DNA of 64,000 bases, taken from assembly GCA_963789165.1 (NCBI GenBank), contig CAWBJP010000011.1, positions 1 through 64,000 on the forward strand, read 5' to 3'. Shown piece by piece: positions 43,951 through 55,132 of the stretch; position 1 is the first letter of the stretch; each line of letters opens with the position of its first letter. Source of the stretch: CAWBJP01 sp963789165 (lineage in GTDB: Bacteria; Actinomycetota; Acidimicrobiia; IMCC26256; BP-133). Made by a program: the position numbers and the translations under genes. The notes under the pieces were generated by a model. That model saw nothing but the letters and a program-made list of their open reading frames with translations. It did not search any database and was not told the DNA's origin.

Positions 43951-44411
43951 GCGCCGCCGGAGGACTACCCGGCGGCCAAGAACGCTCCTCGCCGCTGTGG
44001 CTCTCGCACCATTATCCGGCCGATTACGGGCGCTGCGTCCTGATCGGAGGCAAGCGGGTGTGTCGGCGCTGCCTCGTCCTCTATCCGATCGCCTTCGTGG
44101 CGCTCGCCCTGGCTCTCGCGGGCGTCCGTTGGCCGACGTCGCTCGATGCCGTACTCCTGGTGCTGCTTCCGTTGCCGGCCGTGGCAGAGTTCCTGGCCGA
44201 GCACCTGGGCAGCGGGGGCTACCGGCCACAACTCCAGGTGCCCGCCACCGTCCCCCTCGGTATCGCTCTCGGGGTGGGTTTCGACCGGTACCTCGACCGC
44301 CAAACAGATCCCTTGTTCTGGGGTGTTGTCGTGGTCTACGGCGGCGCCTGTTTCGCCGCCCTTCTGGTGGGGGCGCGACGGCGCCAACAGCCACAAGACC
44401 GCCTGCCTTAG
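43947..44411 (+). CDS. DUF2085-family membrane protein
   Basis: 154 residues. The Cys/His-rich N-terminal motif (HHYPADYGRCVLIGGKRVCR, then RC) is the mark of DUF2085 and could bind a metal. Three to four membrane segments follow. Function unknown. ATG 43947 overlaps the polA stop, so it is translationally coupled to polA. Confidence 0.8.
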   Translation: MSAAGGLPGGQERSSPLWLSHHYPADYGRCVLIGGKRVCRRCLVLYPIAFVALALALAGVRWPTSLDAVLLVLLPLPAVAEFLAEHLGSGGYRPQLQVPATVPLGIALGVGFDRYLDRQTDPLFWGVVVVYGGACFAALLVGARRRQQPQDRLP

Positions 44412-44575
44412 TAGGGCCAATGTCGGGAGGAATACGCCCCCGAAACCGTCCCCCTTCCCGGTTCCCGGCGAAGCTGTACGCTTACCGTCGGCGACCTTCC
44501 GGTCGCAACTCCCCGCGCGCGCGTGCGGGGGTTCACAAGTTCACAGTCCGGTCCCCAAGGAGTACACGATTCCGA

Positions 44576-46461
44576 TGTTCGAGCAGGAAAATACAGGCAC
44601 CACTCCCGACCCCGATCCCACCCCGTCCGAGCCGGTCGCGCCCACCCCGGAGGCGCCGGTTGCCGAGACGGCTCCGGAGCCGGTGTCGGTCGAAGCCCAG
44701 GCGGAGCCGACCGTATCCACCCCGGCGCCCGAGCCGGCGGCAGTGGAGGTCGAAGCGCCGGGCCCGGGGCCGCTCCCCGCCCCCGAGGTGGCTGCTGAAA
44801 CCGCCCCTCCCATGGTGGCGGAGCCCGCCCGCTCCCGCGATGCCTGAGCCCGCCGCTCCCGCGATGCCTGAGCCCGCCGCTCCCGCGATGCCTGAGCCCG
44901 CCGCTCCCGCGGTGCCTGAGCCGACCGCTCCGCGCGACGGCTCTGAGCCGCCGCCGCTCCCGTGGCCTCCGAATCGGTCCCCCGACCGACGCTGGCCGAG
45001 CGCGATCAGGCCATGGGGATGGCGGAGTACGAGCCGCAACAGGTGACGCACGACGACCTCGGCGGCCAGTCGCTGGAGGACGCCATCTCCGGGACCATCG
45101 TCGAGTTCGACGAGGGCGACATCGTCAACGGCACGGTGGTCAAGGTCGACAAGGACGAGGTGCTGCTCGACATCGGCTACAAGTCGGAGGGGGTCATCCC
45201 CAACCGCGAACTGTCCATCCGCCACGACGTCGACCCCAACGAGGTCGTGACCGTCGGGGAGAAGATCGAGGCGCTCGTCCTCCAGAAGGAGGACAAGGAG
45301 GGGCGGCTTATCCTGTCCAAGAAGCGGGCCCAGTACGAGCGGGCCTGGGGCACGATCGAGCAGATCAAGCAGGCCGAGGGTGTGGTCGAGGGTCCGGTCA
45401 TCGAGGTGGTCAAGGGTGGCCTCATCCTCGACATCGGGCTGCGGGGCTTCCTGCCCGCCTCCCTGGTGGAGCTGCGCCGGGTGCGCGACCTCCAGCCCTA
45501 CGTGGGCCGGACGCTGCAGGCCAAGATCATCGAGCTGGACAAGAACCGCAACAACGTGGTGCTGTCCCGGCGGGCCCACCTGGAGGAGACCCAGCGGGAG
45601 GCGAGGGACGAGTTCCTGGCCAACCTCAAGCCCGGCGAGGTGCGCCGCGGCGTGGTGTCCTCGGTGGTGAACTTCGGTGCCTTCGTGGACCTGGGCGGGA
45701 TGGACGGCCTGGTGCACGTGTCCGAGCTGTCCTGGAAGCACGTCGACCACCCCTCCTCGGTGGTGCAGGTGGGTGACGAGGTGACCGTCCAGGTGCTGGA
45801 CGTGGACCTGTCCCGGGAGCGGATCTCGCTGTCGCTCAAGGCCACCCAGCAGGACCCGTGGCAGCAGTTCGCCGGCGGCCACCGGGTGGGCGAGCTGGTC
45901 TACGGCCGGGTCACCAAGCTGGTGCCCTTCGGAGCCTTCGTCCAGGTGGGGGAGGGCATCGAGGGCCTCGTCCACATCTCCGAGATGGCCGCCCACCACG
46001 TCGACCTGCCCGACCAGGTCGTCTCCCCGGGCGAGGAGCTGTGGGTCAAGATCATCGATCTCGACCTGGAGCGCCGGCGGATCTCACTGTCCATCAAGCA
46101 GGCCGCCGAAGGCGGCACGGTGGCGGCCGAGTACCAGGAGATCTACGGCGAGCACGCCTACGACGAGGAGGGCAACTACATCGGTCCCGCCTTCGAGGAG
46201 CACGCCGAAGGTGCCGAGGGCGCCGCAGGTGAGGCAGCGGCCGCCGGTGGAGCCGAGGCGGCATCCGAGGCCGCGGCGGCTCCGGCTGACGCGGAGGCGA
46301 CACCGGACCCGGTCGAGGCACCCGCGGCCCCGGTCGAGGAGGCTCCGGCGCAGTTCGAGGCGGCCCCGCCCGCGCCCGCCGAGTCCGGAGCGGCTCCGGC
46401 GCAGGTTGAGGCGGCTCCCGCCGAAGAGCCGGCCTCTCCCGACGTGGGGCCGACCGTCTGA
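44576..46461 (+). CDS. rpsA: Ribosomal protein S1 with long Pro/Ala-rich N-terminal extension (two compensating frameshifts)
   Basis: The core (from about 45010) has four S1 domains and reads almost like mycobacterial S1 (GDIVNGTVVKVDKDEVLLDI, SWKHVDHPS, HISEMAAHHVDLPDQVV). It binds mRNA on the 30S subunit. A long Ala/Pro/Glu-rich tail ends it. Upstream, from ATG 44576 (AAGGAG 12 bases before), a Pro/Ala/Glu-rich stretch of about 140 codons leads into the core; it includes four 24-bp repeats. An extra C near 44828-44830 and a missing base near 44948-44950 cancel each other. If both are real, translation would begin at GTG 44962 instead. A terminator follows. Confidence 0.88.
44831..44926 (+). 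repeat. Four tandem 24-bp coding repeats in the rpsA extension
   Basis: The unit GCTCCCGCGATGCCTGAGCC + CGCC is repeated at 44831, 44855, 44879 and 44903 (the last slightly changed). In the repaired frame each encodes APAMPEPA-type octapeptides. Such runs expand and contract by slippage; they lie directly after one of the frameshifts. Confidence 0.85.
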
Positions 46462-46485
46462 GGCGGCCGGCACCCGGAAATTGAA

Positions 46486-46511
46486 GAACCCCCCGGCGGG
46501 CCGGGGGGTTC
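46486..46511 (+). terminator. Terminator after rpsA
   Basis: GAACCCCCCGG (46486-46496) and CCGGGGGGTTC (46501-46511) form an 11-bp stem with a 4-base loop, 25 bases after the rpsA stop. It may also end the converging TadG-like gene. Confidence 0.8.
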
Positions 46512-46532
46512 TGTCGTCCGCCGAGACGAGCA

Positions 46533-48546
46533 TCACCTGACGAGGGTTGACCCCTCGAAGAAGGGATACGGGATGGCGTCGTTGGCGTTCGGCTTCATCC
46601 TCATGAACGAGTTCCCGCTGACCCTGAGCTTGCGCACGATGAACTGCGCGTTCTCACCGATGTCCTGGTTCCCGTTGCCGCCGATGTTGAAAGCGTCGGC
46701 GTTGGGCAGGAAGAACACTCCGTGCATGACGATGGCGCCGTTCCGCCGATCGTCGCTCGAGGCACTGGCCTCGGTCCACAGGGCCAGGTCCTCGAAGCGG
46801 TAGAAGAGGTCGTTCAGCTGGGCGATGGTCGGGGTGTTGACGAGCTGGTTGGGGGCGGTCCAGTCGACGCCCCGCCACCACCGGTGATGGAGAGCGTGCC
46901 GTTGGAGCGCTCGTGCCCGGGGCGTCTCCCGTGGCCGTCGGGGAGCCCGATGCCGCCCGCCAGGTAGAGCATGGTCTGGCACATGCGGATCCCGCCGTTG
47001 CCGCTGGCACCGAGGGTGCCGTTCATGATCACGAACTCCAGCTTCTTCTGGGTCTCGGCCGCCGTTGTAGCGGGCGTCGCAGTTGGGAACCCGCCCTTGT
47101 TGATCTGGAAGCCGTTGGCCGACCCGACGGAGATTCCGGTCCCACCGTCGCCGCGGACGAACAGCTTCCTTGGGTCTCTGATCACGAGCTGCGGCGATCC
47201 TCCGGTGATGTTGATCTTGTTGTTCACGACGATCTCGGAGTTGGCGGCGGTGAAGCTCACGTTGTTGGGGCTGAAGCCGTTCGCGCCTGGGCAGTTGACG
47301 AAGATCTTCTTGTGCGTCACAGGGTCGCCGAAGGTGCCGTTGTTGGGGCACCCGACGGGGGTGAAACCGGCGGCGATGGCCTGGGCGTCGGTGGTCCAAG
47401 CGCTCTTGACGGCGGCTTCGTTGTCGCGGAGGGCTCCGCAATTGCTCGAGGTACCGGCGGTCGACGGAGCTTCGGCCGAGCAGGTCGCCGGCCGTCGGGC
47501 CCGCCGCCCGGAGTCCCGGGCTGGCCTTCGGCGTAGACCGAGTTCGGCCAGGCGTCAGAGGCGTTCTCGGGGTGGGTGCCGGGCAATCCGGAGAGTGCAT
47601 AGACGCTCACGATGCCGGGGGTACCCGAGGCGGTCTGGTGGGCGATGACGCGTGCCGGCGGCCCGGCCGGGTTCACGTTCAGCACGTTGTTGTCACTAGA
47701 GCAGTTGTCGATCCCGGCGCTGTCGGAGTGGATGATCCCCTGGCGGGGCCCCTGGGACAGCACCTCAACGTAGGCGCCGGAGTTGCCGTTGATGTCGAGG
47801 GCGGCACACTCCCGCCGCTCGAGCAGGAGCAGGGCGATGATGTGGTCGGTGCGGGAGCCGAATGCGGCCCGTCCCACCGAGCGGATCCGGCTCGTCAGGT
47901 CGCCTCCGTGGACCACCCGGCCCAGGCCCGGCCGCTCCGTTTCGCGGATGATGACGGCGAGATTGTCGCAGCCGCCCTGGTCGGCGGCTCCGTCGTCGTC
48001 GTGGTACGCCTCGTCGCTGAAGCTGGTGTCGTTCACGTCGTAGCCCGAACGGATCTCGACCTCGACGCCCTTCACGGGACCGCCCTTGAAAACCGCCCAT
48101 GTGGTCTCATGGCCCGGGACGAGCGAGGGCAGGCACGCCCGCCGTCGCAGAGCGACGCTGGCGGGGTTGGTCGGGTGGCAGGGGTCGACGCCAACGGGGC
48201 CGACATTGTTGGGATGTGTCCACGTCCCGCTGAGACCCCCGAGGTCCGGATGGTTGGCCCGGACATAATCGAGAGCCGCACAGGCACCCCGGAAGGGCGC
48301 CGGGATGCCGGTGCCGGGCACCTCGAGGGCCCGCATGCCGGCCGCGGCCGCGATGTCGGCGACGCTCTTATTGCGTTCCCTGTCGAAGCGGACCAGCCCG
48401 AAGTCGAGGACCAGGCCCGAGATTCCCATGAGGGCGACAAGCAGGAGAGTGAAGAGAACGAGCGTGACACCTTGTTCGTCACTCATCCGTGCCCGTAGTG
48501 CCGTCAGTCGGGCGTCGGGCGCGGCCATCCAGCCCTTACGGCGCAT
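46533..48546 (-). CDS. Large TadG-like pilus assembly protein, copy 1 (two frameshifts)
   Basis: About 670 residues after repair. The N-terminus is TadE/TadG-like: a basic stretch, DEQGVTLVLFTLLLVALMG leading into a membrane helix, then VRFDRERNKSVADIAAAAGM. The long outside part is rich in Gly, Asn and Ser and ends FFLPNADAF...NAQFIVRKL. Frames break near 47490 and 46870. Repaired pieces join smoothly, and the same C-terminal pattern is found in the neighbouring paralog. Minor pilin or surface adhesin of a Tad system is the likely role. Confidence 0.75.
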
Positions 48547-48803
48547 GGGAGACCTCGTCTTTCTCTTTGAGCCTTCGGGAACCCGGCTACCTCTCGAAAG
48601 AGGCCCGTGGCTTTGCGGCCCCGCCTCGCGACGGGTGTGCCTTTGTCGGGTCGGAAGAGACCGACCTGGTCTGGCCGGCGCTCACGACGAACCAGCCAAC
48701 CCGTGAATCGCCGCCACGGGGCCGGTTGTTTCACCCAGAGGCGGAGAGGGCACGCCAGGGCGGTGGTTCGCCGGGTTGTTCCGGCGCTGCTTCATTTGAC
48801 GCG
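48547..48803. other. Intergenic region between the two TadG-like genes
   Basis: About 260 bases without a recognisable gene. It should contain the promoter of TadG-like copy 1 (minus strand); I see no strong boxes. Confidence 0.4.
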
Positions 48804-48835
48804 AGAAAGGCCCCCGGGTCCTCCCGGGGGCCTTT
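48804..48835 (-). terminator. Terminator after TadG-like copy 2
   Basis: A perfect 14-bp stem GAAAGGCCCCCGGG / CCCGGGGGCCTTTC with a 4-base loop, 23 bases beyond the stop of the minus-strand gene. It works in either direction. Confidence 0.8.
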
Positions 48836-48858
48836 CAACAACTGCGGGCGAAGCCGTC

Positions 48859-50836
48859 CTAGCGGACGAGGCTGAAATCGCTGAAGAACTTGATGGGGAT
48901 GGAGTTGTAGGGATCGGCCGTGATGGTCAGCTGACCGCCACCCTGGACGTTCAGCTTCCGTGTGATGAACTGGGCGTCGGCGGTGATGCCGCCCCCACCG
49001 GCGTTGATGTCGAATGAATTGGCGTTGGGGGTGAAAAAGATGCCCCTCAAGGTCATCGTCGCGTTGCTGCCGCCGATGACGTTGCCATCCGAGGTCTCGG
49101 TCCAGAACGCCAGGTCTTCGAAATTCTCCAAGTCAGCCGCGGTCGCTGTTGTCGAGGTTCTATTGGGGGCGGTCCAGTCCGTCAACCCGGTGGACGCGAC
49201 GTTGATGTTGCCGTTGTCGCTGTTGTTGGCCGGCGTCGTCCCCCACGAGGTGGGGAGGGTGCCGGTCCCCGAGCCGTCGATCCCCATGAGGTAGAGCGTC
49301 GTGGAGCAGATCTGCAGGGCGCTCGAAGAACCGACCTCGACTTGCCCGCTCTTCACTACGATCCGGGTGGTCTCCATGCGGCCCGCGGAGTAGTTCGCAG
49401 GGTCGGCTGCCTCGCGGAGGGCGCAGCTCGCAAACCCTTTCCTGTTCACGGAGAGCGTGCCTCCGCTGTTCAAGTCAATGCCCTTGCCGTTGCTTCCCGT
49501 CGTGCCGCCGATGATGAGGTTCCGGACGTTGGGCATGGTGACCGTCTTGCCGTTCAGGCTCACCTTGCCTGTGACGATCACGTCGGTGACCGTCGAGGCG
49601 AAGGCCACGTTCTTGTCGAGGTCGCACCGTATGAAGACCTTCGTCTTGCCCGCCGGCGGGGTGTAGCTGCCCCCCCCGAAGTTGCAGGGGCCCGCGCCCG
49701 AAACGACGTCATAGTTGGCGGCGAGGGCGGTGGTGTCCGACCAGCTGAGCATGGCGAGGGCGTCAGCGCGGAGATCGGTCATGCCATAGGTCGAGTCGAG
49801 GCCGAGGAAGCGTTCGTCGACGGGGCTACGCCCCTTGGGGTCGTTGTTCTCGGGGGCCCCACCTTGGGCGACGACTCTGGTCACGCCGTCGTGTGCCGTG
49901 GTGGTCAGGGGCGCAGTCACGCTGACGATGCCAGCCGCGAACGGCGACGCCGGGGCCTGCTCGGCAATGATCCCGCCGTCGTGATGACCGACGAGCACCT
50001 TGGCGCTTCCCCCGCAGCCGGAGCTGCCGGTGCTGTCGGCGTGGATGATGCCGGGGCGTGAGAGCGTCCCCTTGACCCGTACGCCGGACCCGGCGCCACC
50101 GATCTTGAGTGCGTCGCACTGCGCCGGCTCGATGAGGAGGAGGGCGACAGCGGCATCGCTGTCGTCCTCGATGGACACCCGTCCCACCGTCCGGATGCGG
50201 GAGGAGAGCTCGCCGGCCCCCGCGACCTTCCCGAAGCCGGCGCTCTCCGCGTTCAGTCACGATGACGGCCAACTGGTCGCAGCCGTGGTAGCCGAACGCG
50301 CCGGTGTCGGTGTGGTAGCTGTCGTCCGCGAAGGTGTCGGCGGTCATGTCGGTGGCGGCATAGCCCGCCTTGACCTCGACATCGACCGAACCGGTGGTGC
50401 CGGTGAACCAGGCGAAGCTGTTCCGGGCATTGGTTGAGGTGGAGGTGTCGCAGATCCGGTTGTGATTGTTTGTGTATGCGGTCGAGGTCGGGTCGCAGGG
50501 ATTCCCGCTCCCGCTGATGGCCGTGTTGTCCCCGGTCTCCCACCCGCTGCTGAGGGAGAGCGAGGAGAGCTCGGGGTGGTTGGCCTTCAGGTAGTCGAGG
50601 GCCTCGCACGCGCCCCGGAAGGTGGCGATCCGGCCATTGCCGGCGTCGAAGGCTTGCATCCCAGCCGTGACGGCCACGTCCGCGACGCTCTTGTTGCGCT
50701 GGCGGTCGGCCCGCACGAGCCCGATGTTGACGACCATGCCCGCGGAGACGAGGAGCAGGATCATGAAAAGGACCACGAGGATGAGCGTCGCTCCACGCTC
50801 GTCACTCAGGCGGCGGCGGAGGAGGCTCAGGAGCAT
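48859..50836 (-). CDS. Large TadG-like pilus assembly protein, copy 2 (one frameshift)
   Basis: About 658 residues after repair. N-terminus: SDERGATLILVVLFMILLLV membrane helix, then VRADRQRNKSVADVAVTAGM, the same plan as copy 1. The outside domain ends FFTPNANSF...DAQFITRKLNVQGGG...SLVR. The frame breaks at about 50250, where one G is doubled (CGCGGAGAGC); without it the protein continues TERESAGFGKV. ATG 50836 overlaps the end of the TadE-like gene, so the two are co-transcribed. Confidence 0.78.
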
Positions 50837-51360
50837 GAGTCGGCCACCGTTGCACCGGGCGCGGTTCCCTCGTAGCGGGACACAGAGTCGGTGGTGAGTG
50901 TGATGTCGACCGAGAAGAACAAGGCCTGGAGCTTGTTGCCGGGCTGTCTCACCCAGACCTTGACGAGGCAGTCCCGCCGTGGCCGCGGTGGAGGGGTTGG
51001 ACCGCGCGGCGTGGCCGCCGAGCAGTCCGAGCCGAGCCTGGTGTAGAGGTCGGGACTTCCGACCTTGACGAGTTTCACGCAGATGTTGGAGAAGCTCCAC
51101 GTCGGAACTCAGACTCGTCGGTGCGCTTCTGGACGTCCACGGCCCACCCGGAGCGTGGTGGGCCCGTCGAGCGTGGCCCCGAACCGGGAACCTTCCCGGG
51201 AGGCGTTCGTCATGGCGAAATCTTACTTGTTGTAGGCGATGCCGCCGGTGACCGTCCCGAGGAGGAGGCACATCAGGAGGGGCAGGAGCAGGGCGAACTC
51301 GACCAGAGCGGCGCCACGTTCGTCCCGCGGGCGGCACTTTCGTCTGATGGTCTGCAACAT
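50827..51360 (-). pseudogene. TadE-like minor pilin gene, disrupted
   Basis: The start (ATG 51360) encodes RDERGAALVEFALLLPLLMC, the TadE membrane helix. An in-frame TAA at 51223-51225 interrupts it at AYNK; the same frame then continues MTNASREGSRFGATLDG, exactly what TadE proteins have there, so CAA to TAA is the likely change. Two further single-base shifts (near 51125 and 51090) are needed to reach the C-terminal part (CVKLVKVGSPDLYTRLG ... VADSCS). TadE pseudopilins are needed for Flp pilus assembly. Either the gene is dead or the sequence here has several errors. Confidence 0.65.
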
Positions 51361-51743
51361 CGCGCTCCTCACGGACAGGCTTGGCCTTCGCTTACGGGGG
51401 AGATATCGGCCAACGCGCCGACCCGCTGAAGGACATTCGGGAAAATCCAGCCGGGTTATGAGAGTACATTGAGGCGGCAGGCCAGCTTTCCCGCCCGAGT
51501 CGAAGACGAGAAAACCTGGCCCGACATCTTGTCTGCTATTGCACCGCTTCGTTCTCCGGGTTTTTTCCCCCAAGAAACCCAAGCCAGAATCCGGCGAAAC
51601 CGGACAAACCGACTGTTCGCAGGGTTGTGCGGTGGGTCGTATCGGCCGAAGAGGTGTGTGTACATCGCGGGCCGATCGGCCCAAGCCGTCCCCCCACTGG
51701 CCCGGTCAGCCCGAGGCTTCAGCCCAAGTAAACGAGGTTCACT
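51361..51743. other. Divergent promoter region between tadE-tadG and the cpaB operon
   Basis: About 380 bases with comparatively low GC and T-rich patches (for example near 51561-51570). No gene, and no riboswitch pattern I could recognise. It must hold the promoters of both pilus transcripts. Confidence 0.5.
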
Positions 51744-52480
51744 GTGAGTAGTCGACGTGTCCTGATCTTGATCGTGGCCGTGGCCCTGGCCGGCGTGACC
51801 GCCTTCGCCACCTTCAACTACGTCAGTACCGCGGACCAGCGGGCCCTCGGCGACGCCGAGCTCGTCGAGGTCTTCGTCGTCAAGACCGACATCGCCAAGG
51901 GCTTCCCCGGCGAGCGGGCCCTCGACGAGGGGATGATCGGCAAGGAGCGGATCCCCCGCAAGTTCTACCCGGCCACGGCGCTGGTCAACGCGCAGACCCT
52001 CCGGGGCAAGGTCGCCCTGGGTCCCCTGGCCGCCGGGCTGCCCTTGGTCGACGGCGCCTTCGTGGAGCCCCGGATCGCCCATGAGTCCTTCGCCCAGCGC
52101 ATCGACAAGGGCATGGAGGCCATCACCATCTCCGTCGACGACGTGCACGGTGTGGCCCGCCTCGTCGTCCCCGGTGACAAGGTCAACATGATGGTCACGC
52201 TGGACGACCAGACCCAGTTCATGCTCCAGGCGCTCGAGGTCCTGGCCATCGGCAACGCCACCGAGCTCCAGCCCGGCGAGGCGGCTCCCGTCCCCACTGC
52301 CGCCGCCGGTGTTGCGCACGCACGTCCGCCTCGGGCCTCATCACCTTCTCGGTCCCGGCCGCGCACGCAGCCAAGATCGCCCTGGCGTCGCAGGTCGGTC
52401 AGATCTACCTGACGCTCGTCCCGCCGGACTTCACCCCGGCCCCAGTGCCCCCGGTCAACCGTGGCAACCTCTTCACCTAA
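51744..52480 (+). CDS. cpaB: CpaB/RcpC-family pilus assembly protein (one frameshift)
   Basis: About 245 residues after repair. N-terminal membrane helix (VLILIVAVALAGVTAFATF), SAF domain (VFVVKTDIAKGFPGERALD) and the RcpC part (MEAITISVDDVHGVARLVVP, GDKVNMMVTL). The frame slips near 52318; after it the correct frame reads SGLITFSVPAAHAAKIALA and ends GNLFT with TAA at 52478. CpaB helps form the outer part of the Tad secretion channel or, in actinobacteria, a cell-envelope component. Confidence 0.85.
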
Positions 52481-52517
52481 GATCAACCCCCGTGCCATCG
52501 ACGTGGAGGTGGAGGTC

Positions 52518-53721
52518 ATGAGCGCCGACACCCCGCGGGTTCCCTTCGAGCTCGCGGTCGTCGATCCGGACCCGAAACTCCGGACCCGGCTGGCCATGCA
52601 GCTGGGCGAGGCGACCACGGTGGCCACCTATCCCGAGGTGGCTGCGCTGGCCGAGCGGCTCCGACCGGGTCAGCCGGTGGTGGTGGTGTTCGGGCCGGGC
52701 CTGTCGGATGGGCCCGGCCTGGCGGAAATCGAAAAGCTGACCGGGGCTCGGCCGGAGCTCGCCGGCATCCTGGTGGCGTCCGAGCTTTCGACCGGGCTCC
52801 TCCAGCAGGCGCTGCGCTCGGGTGTGAAGGACGTCCTCGGATCGCCGACGGAGGCCCACGCCCTCCAGGAGTCGGTCGACCGGGTGGTCCGGACGCTCAA
52901 CGTGGTCGCGACCCCGCCGCCAACGGCGGGCCAGCTGCCCGAGCGGGGCCGCGTGATCACCGTCTCGTCCCCCAAGGGCGGGTCGGGCAAGAGCGTCGTC
53001 GCCACCAACCTGGCCGTCGTGCTCGCCCAGCGGTCGGACCGGCCGGTGGTGCTCGTCGACGCCGACCTCCAGTTCGGCGACGTGGCCGTGATGATGCGGC
53101 TCACCACCTCCCACACGGTCATGGACGCCGTCTCCGCCGTGGACCGCCTGGATGCCCAGTACCTCCAGAGCCTCCTGGTCCGCCACGAGGCGAGCGGCCT
53201 GCTGGTGCTGGCCGCGCCCATCGAGCCCTCCTACGCCGAGCGCGTGTCGGGCGCCGACATGGTGCAGGATCGTCGAGATCCTCCAGACGTTCTGCAGCTA
53301 TGTGGTGATCGACACGCCGGCGCAGTTCAACGACGTCGTCCTCGCCCTGATCGAGCACTCCGACGAGATCGTTCTGGTGGCCGGGATGGACATCCCCAAC
53401 ATCAAGAACACGAAGTTGGGGCTCCAGACGTTGCGGCTGCTGGCCGTGCCGGACTCGAAGCTGACGCTCCTGCTCAACCGGGCCAACTCGAAGGTGAAGC
53501 TCGACGTCGGCGAGGTCGAGCGCACGCTGGGCCTCAAAGCCAGCTGCCTCGTCCCGAGCGACATCGTCGTTCCGCAAACCGTGAACAAGGGTGTACCGGT
53601 CGTTCTCGACCAGCCTCGCTCGGATGTCTCGAAGTCTTTCGAGCGATTGGCGGATCTCTTCTTGAGTGGAGCCGCCGCCGTGCCGATGAATAAGGCACGC
53701 GGTCGGTTCGGCCTCTTCTAG
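52518..53721 (+). CDS. cpaE: CpaE/TadZ-family localisation ATPase (one frameshift)
   Basis: About 400 residues after repair. Receiver-like N-terminal domain (about 10-125) without a full phosphorylation pocket, then a ParA/MinD-type ATPase with deviant Walker A SPKGGSGKSVVATN and VLVDADLQFGD. The frame slips at about 53265 where one G appears doubled (CAGGATC); the rest reads IVEILQTFCSYVVIDTPAQ. TadZ/CpaE places the pilus machine in the cell. I chose ATG 52518, eight bases after GGAGG. Confidence 0.88.
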
Positions 53722-53768
53722 CCCGGTCCGCACCCTCTTCGCCCGAATCACCGAGGAAGGAACCAAGG

Positions 53769-55132
53769 GTGTCTCTCTACAAGCGGCTGCACGAAGTCCA
53801 GCGCGAGGTGAACGGCAACGTCGGCGGGCGCGATCCCGTCATGGACGAACTTCGCTCGAAGATCCACCACCTCCTCATCGACGAGGTCGGCCCGATGCTC
53901 TACGACCGTCGGGTCAGCGAGGACGAGCTGCGGCGGGAGGTCCAGGGGCACCTCCAGGTGATCCTGACCCGGGAGGTCAAGGTGCCGCTGTCCGGCGCCG
54001 ACCGGGCCCAGCTCATCCAGGACGTGTCCGACGACGTCCTCGGCTACGGGCCCATCGACGCCCTCCTGCGGGACGACGAGGTCACCGAGGTCATGGTGAA
54101 CGGGCCCAACCGGGTCTACGTCGAGCGCGCCGGGAAGATCACCTTGTCGCGGCGCCGCCTTCGTCGACGAGACCCACCTGAAGCGGATCATCGAGAAGAT
54201 CGTGGCCCAGGTCGGCCGCCGGGTGGACGAGGCGACTCCGATGGTGGACGCCCGCCTCCCCGACGGCTCCCGGGTGAACGCCATCATCTCGCCCCTCGCC
54301 ATCGGCGGGCCCTTCCTCACCATCCGGAAGTTCTCCCGGGATCCCCTCACGGTCGAGGACCTCATCAACTTCAAGTCCTTCACCCCGAACGTGGCGTCGT
54401 TCCTCGACGCCTGCGTGAAGGGCCGGCTGAACGTCATCGTGAGCGGCGGGACGGGCACCGGGAAGACGACCGCCCTCAACGTGCTGTCGTCGTTCATCCC
54501 GGCCGACGAGCGGGTCGTCACGGTGGAGGACGCCAAGGAGCTCCAGCTCAAGCAGGACCACGTGCTGCCGCTCGAGTCCCGCCCGCCGAACATCGAGGGC
54601 AAGGGCGAGGTGCGCATCCGCGACCTGGTCCGCAACGCCCTGCGCATGCGTCCCGACCGGATCGTGGTCGGGGAATGCCGTGGCGGCGAAGCGCTCGACA
54701 TGCTCCAGGCCATGAACACCGGCCACGACGGGTCGCTCACCACCATCCACTCCAACTCTCCCCGGGACACCATCGCCCGAATCGAGACCATGGTCCTCAT
54801 GGCCGGCATGGATCTGCCGGTGCGGGCCATCCGGGAGCAGATGGCCTCGGCCATCGACCTGATCGTCCACCTCACCCGCCTCCGGGACGGCTCCCGCCGG
54901 GTGACCCACATCAGCGAGGTGCAGGGCATGGAGGGCGACGTCATCGTCCTCCAGGACGTCTTCCTGTTCGACTACGGGATGGGCGTCGACGAGCACGGCC
55001 GGTTCCTCGGGCACCTCAAGAGCACCGGGATCCGACCGAAGTTCGCCGAGAAGCTGGCCGACTACGGCATCCGCCTGCGGCGGCGAAGTCTTCGCCGCCG
55101 AGCCCTTCGCCCGGCGGGCGGGTGCCCGATGA
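53769..55132 (+). CDS. cpaF: CpaF/TadA-family secretion ATPase (two frameshifts)
   Basis: About 454 residues after repair. Contains the N-terminal CpaF region (EDELRREVQGHL), Walker A GGTGTGKTT, the Asp box with VTVEDAKELQL, Walker B RIVVGECRGGEALDML and a His box HDGSLTTIHSNSPRD. It powers Flp pilus assembly. The frame slips near 54150 (doubled G in TCGCGGCGCC) and near 55085; the repaired C-terminus ends AAEPFARRAGAR with TGA at 55130-55132 overlapping the next ATG. Confidence 0.9.

Noticed and set aside
41158..44394. A 1,078-codon minus-strand open frame opposite polA
   Set aside because: It is the GC-rich antisense shadow of polA: low-complexity His/Gly/Val composition and no domain.
44831..44926. 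24-bp tandem repeats as a possible CRISPR array
   Set aside because: Units are directly adjacent with no spacers and are coding repeats in rpsA.
51361..51743. Possible cyclic-di-GMP riboswitch ahead of the pilus genes
   Set aside because: I looked for the conserved GEMM core on both strands and did not find it.
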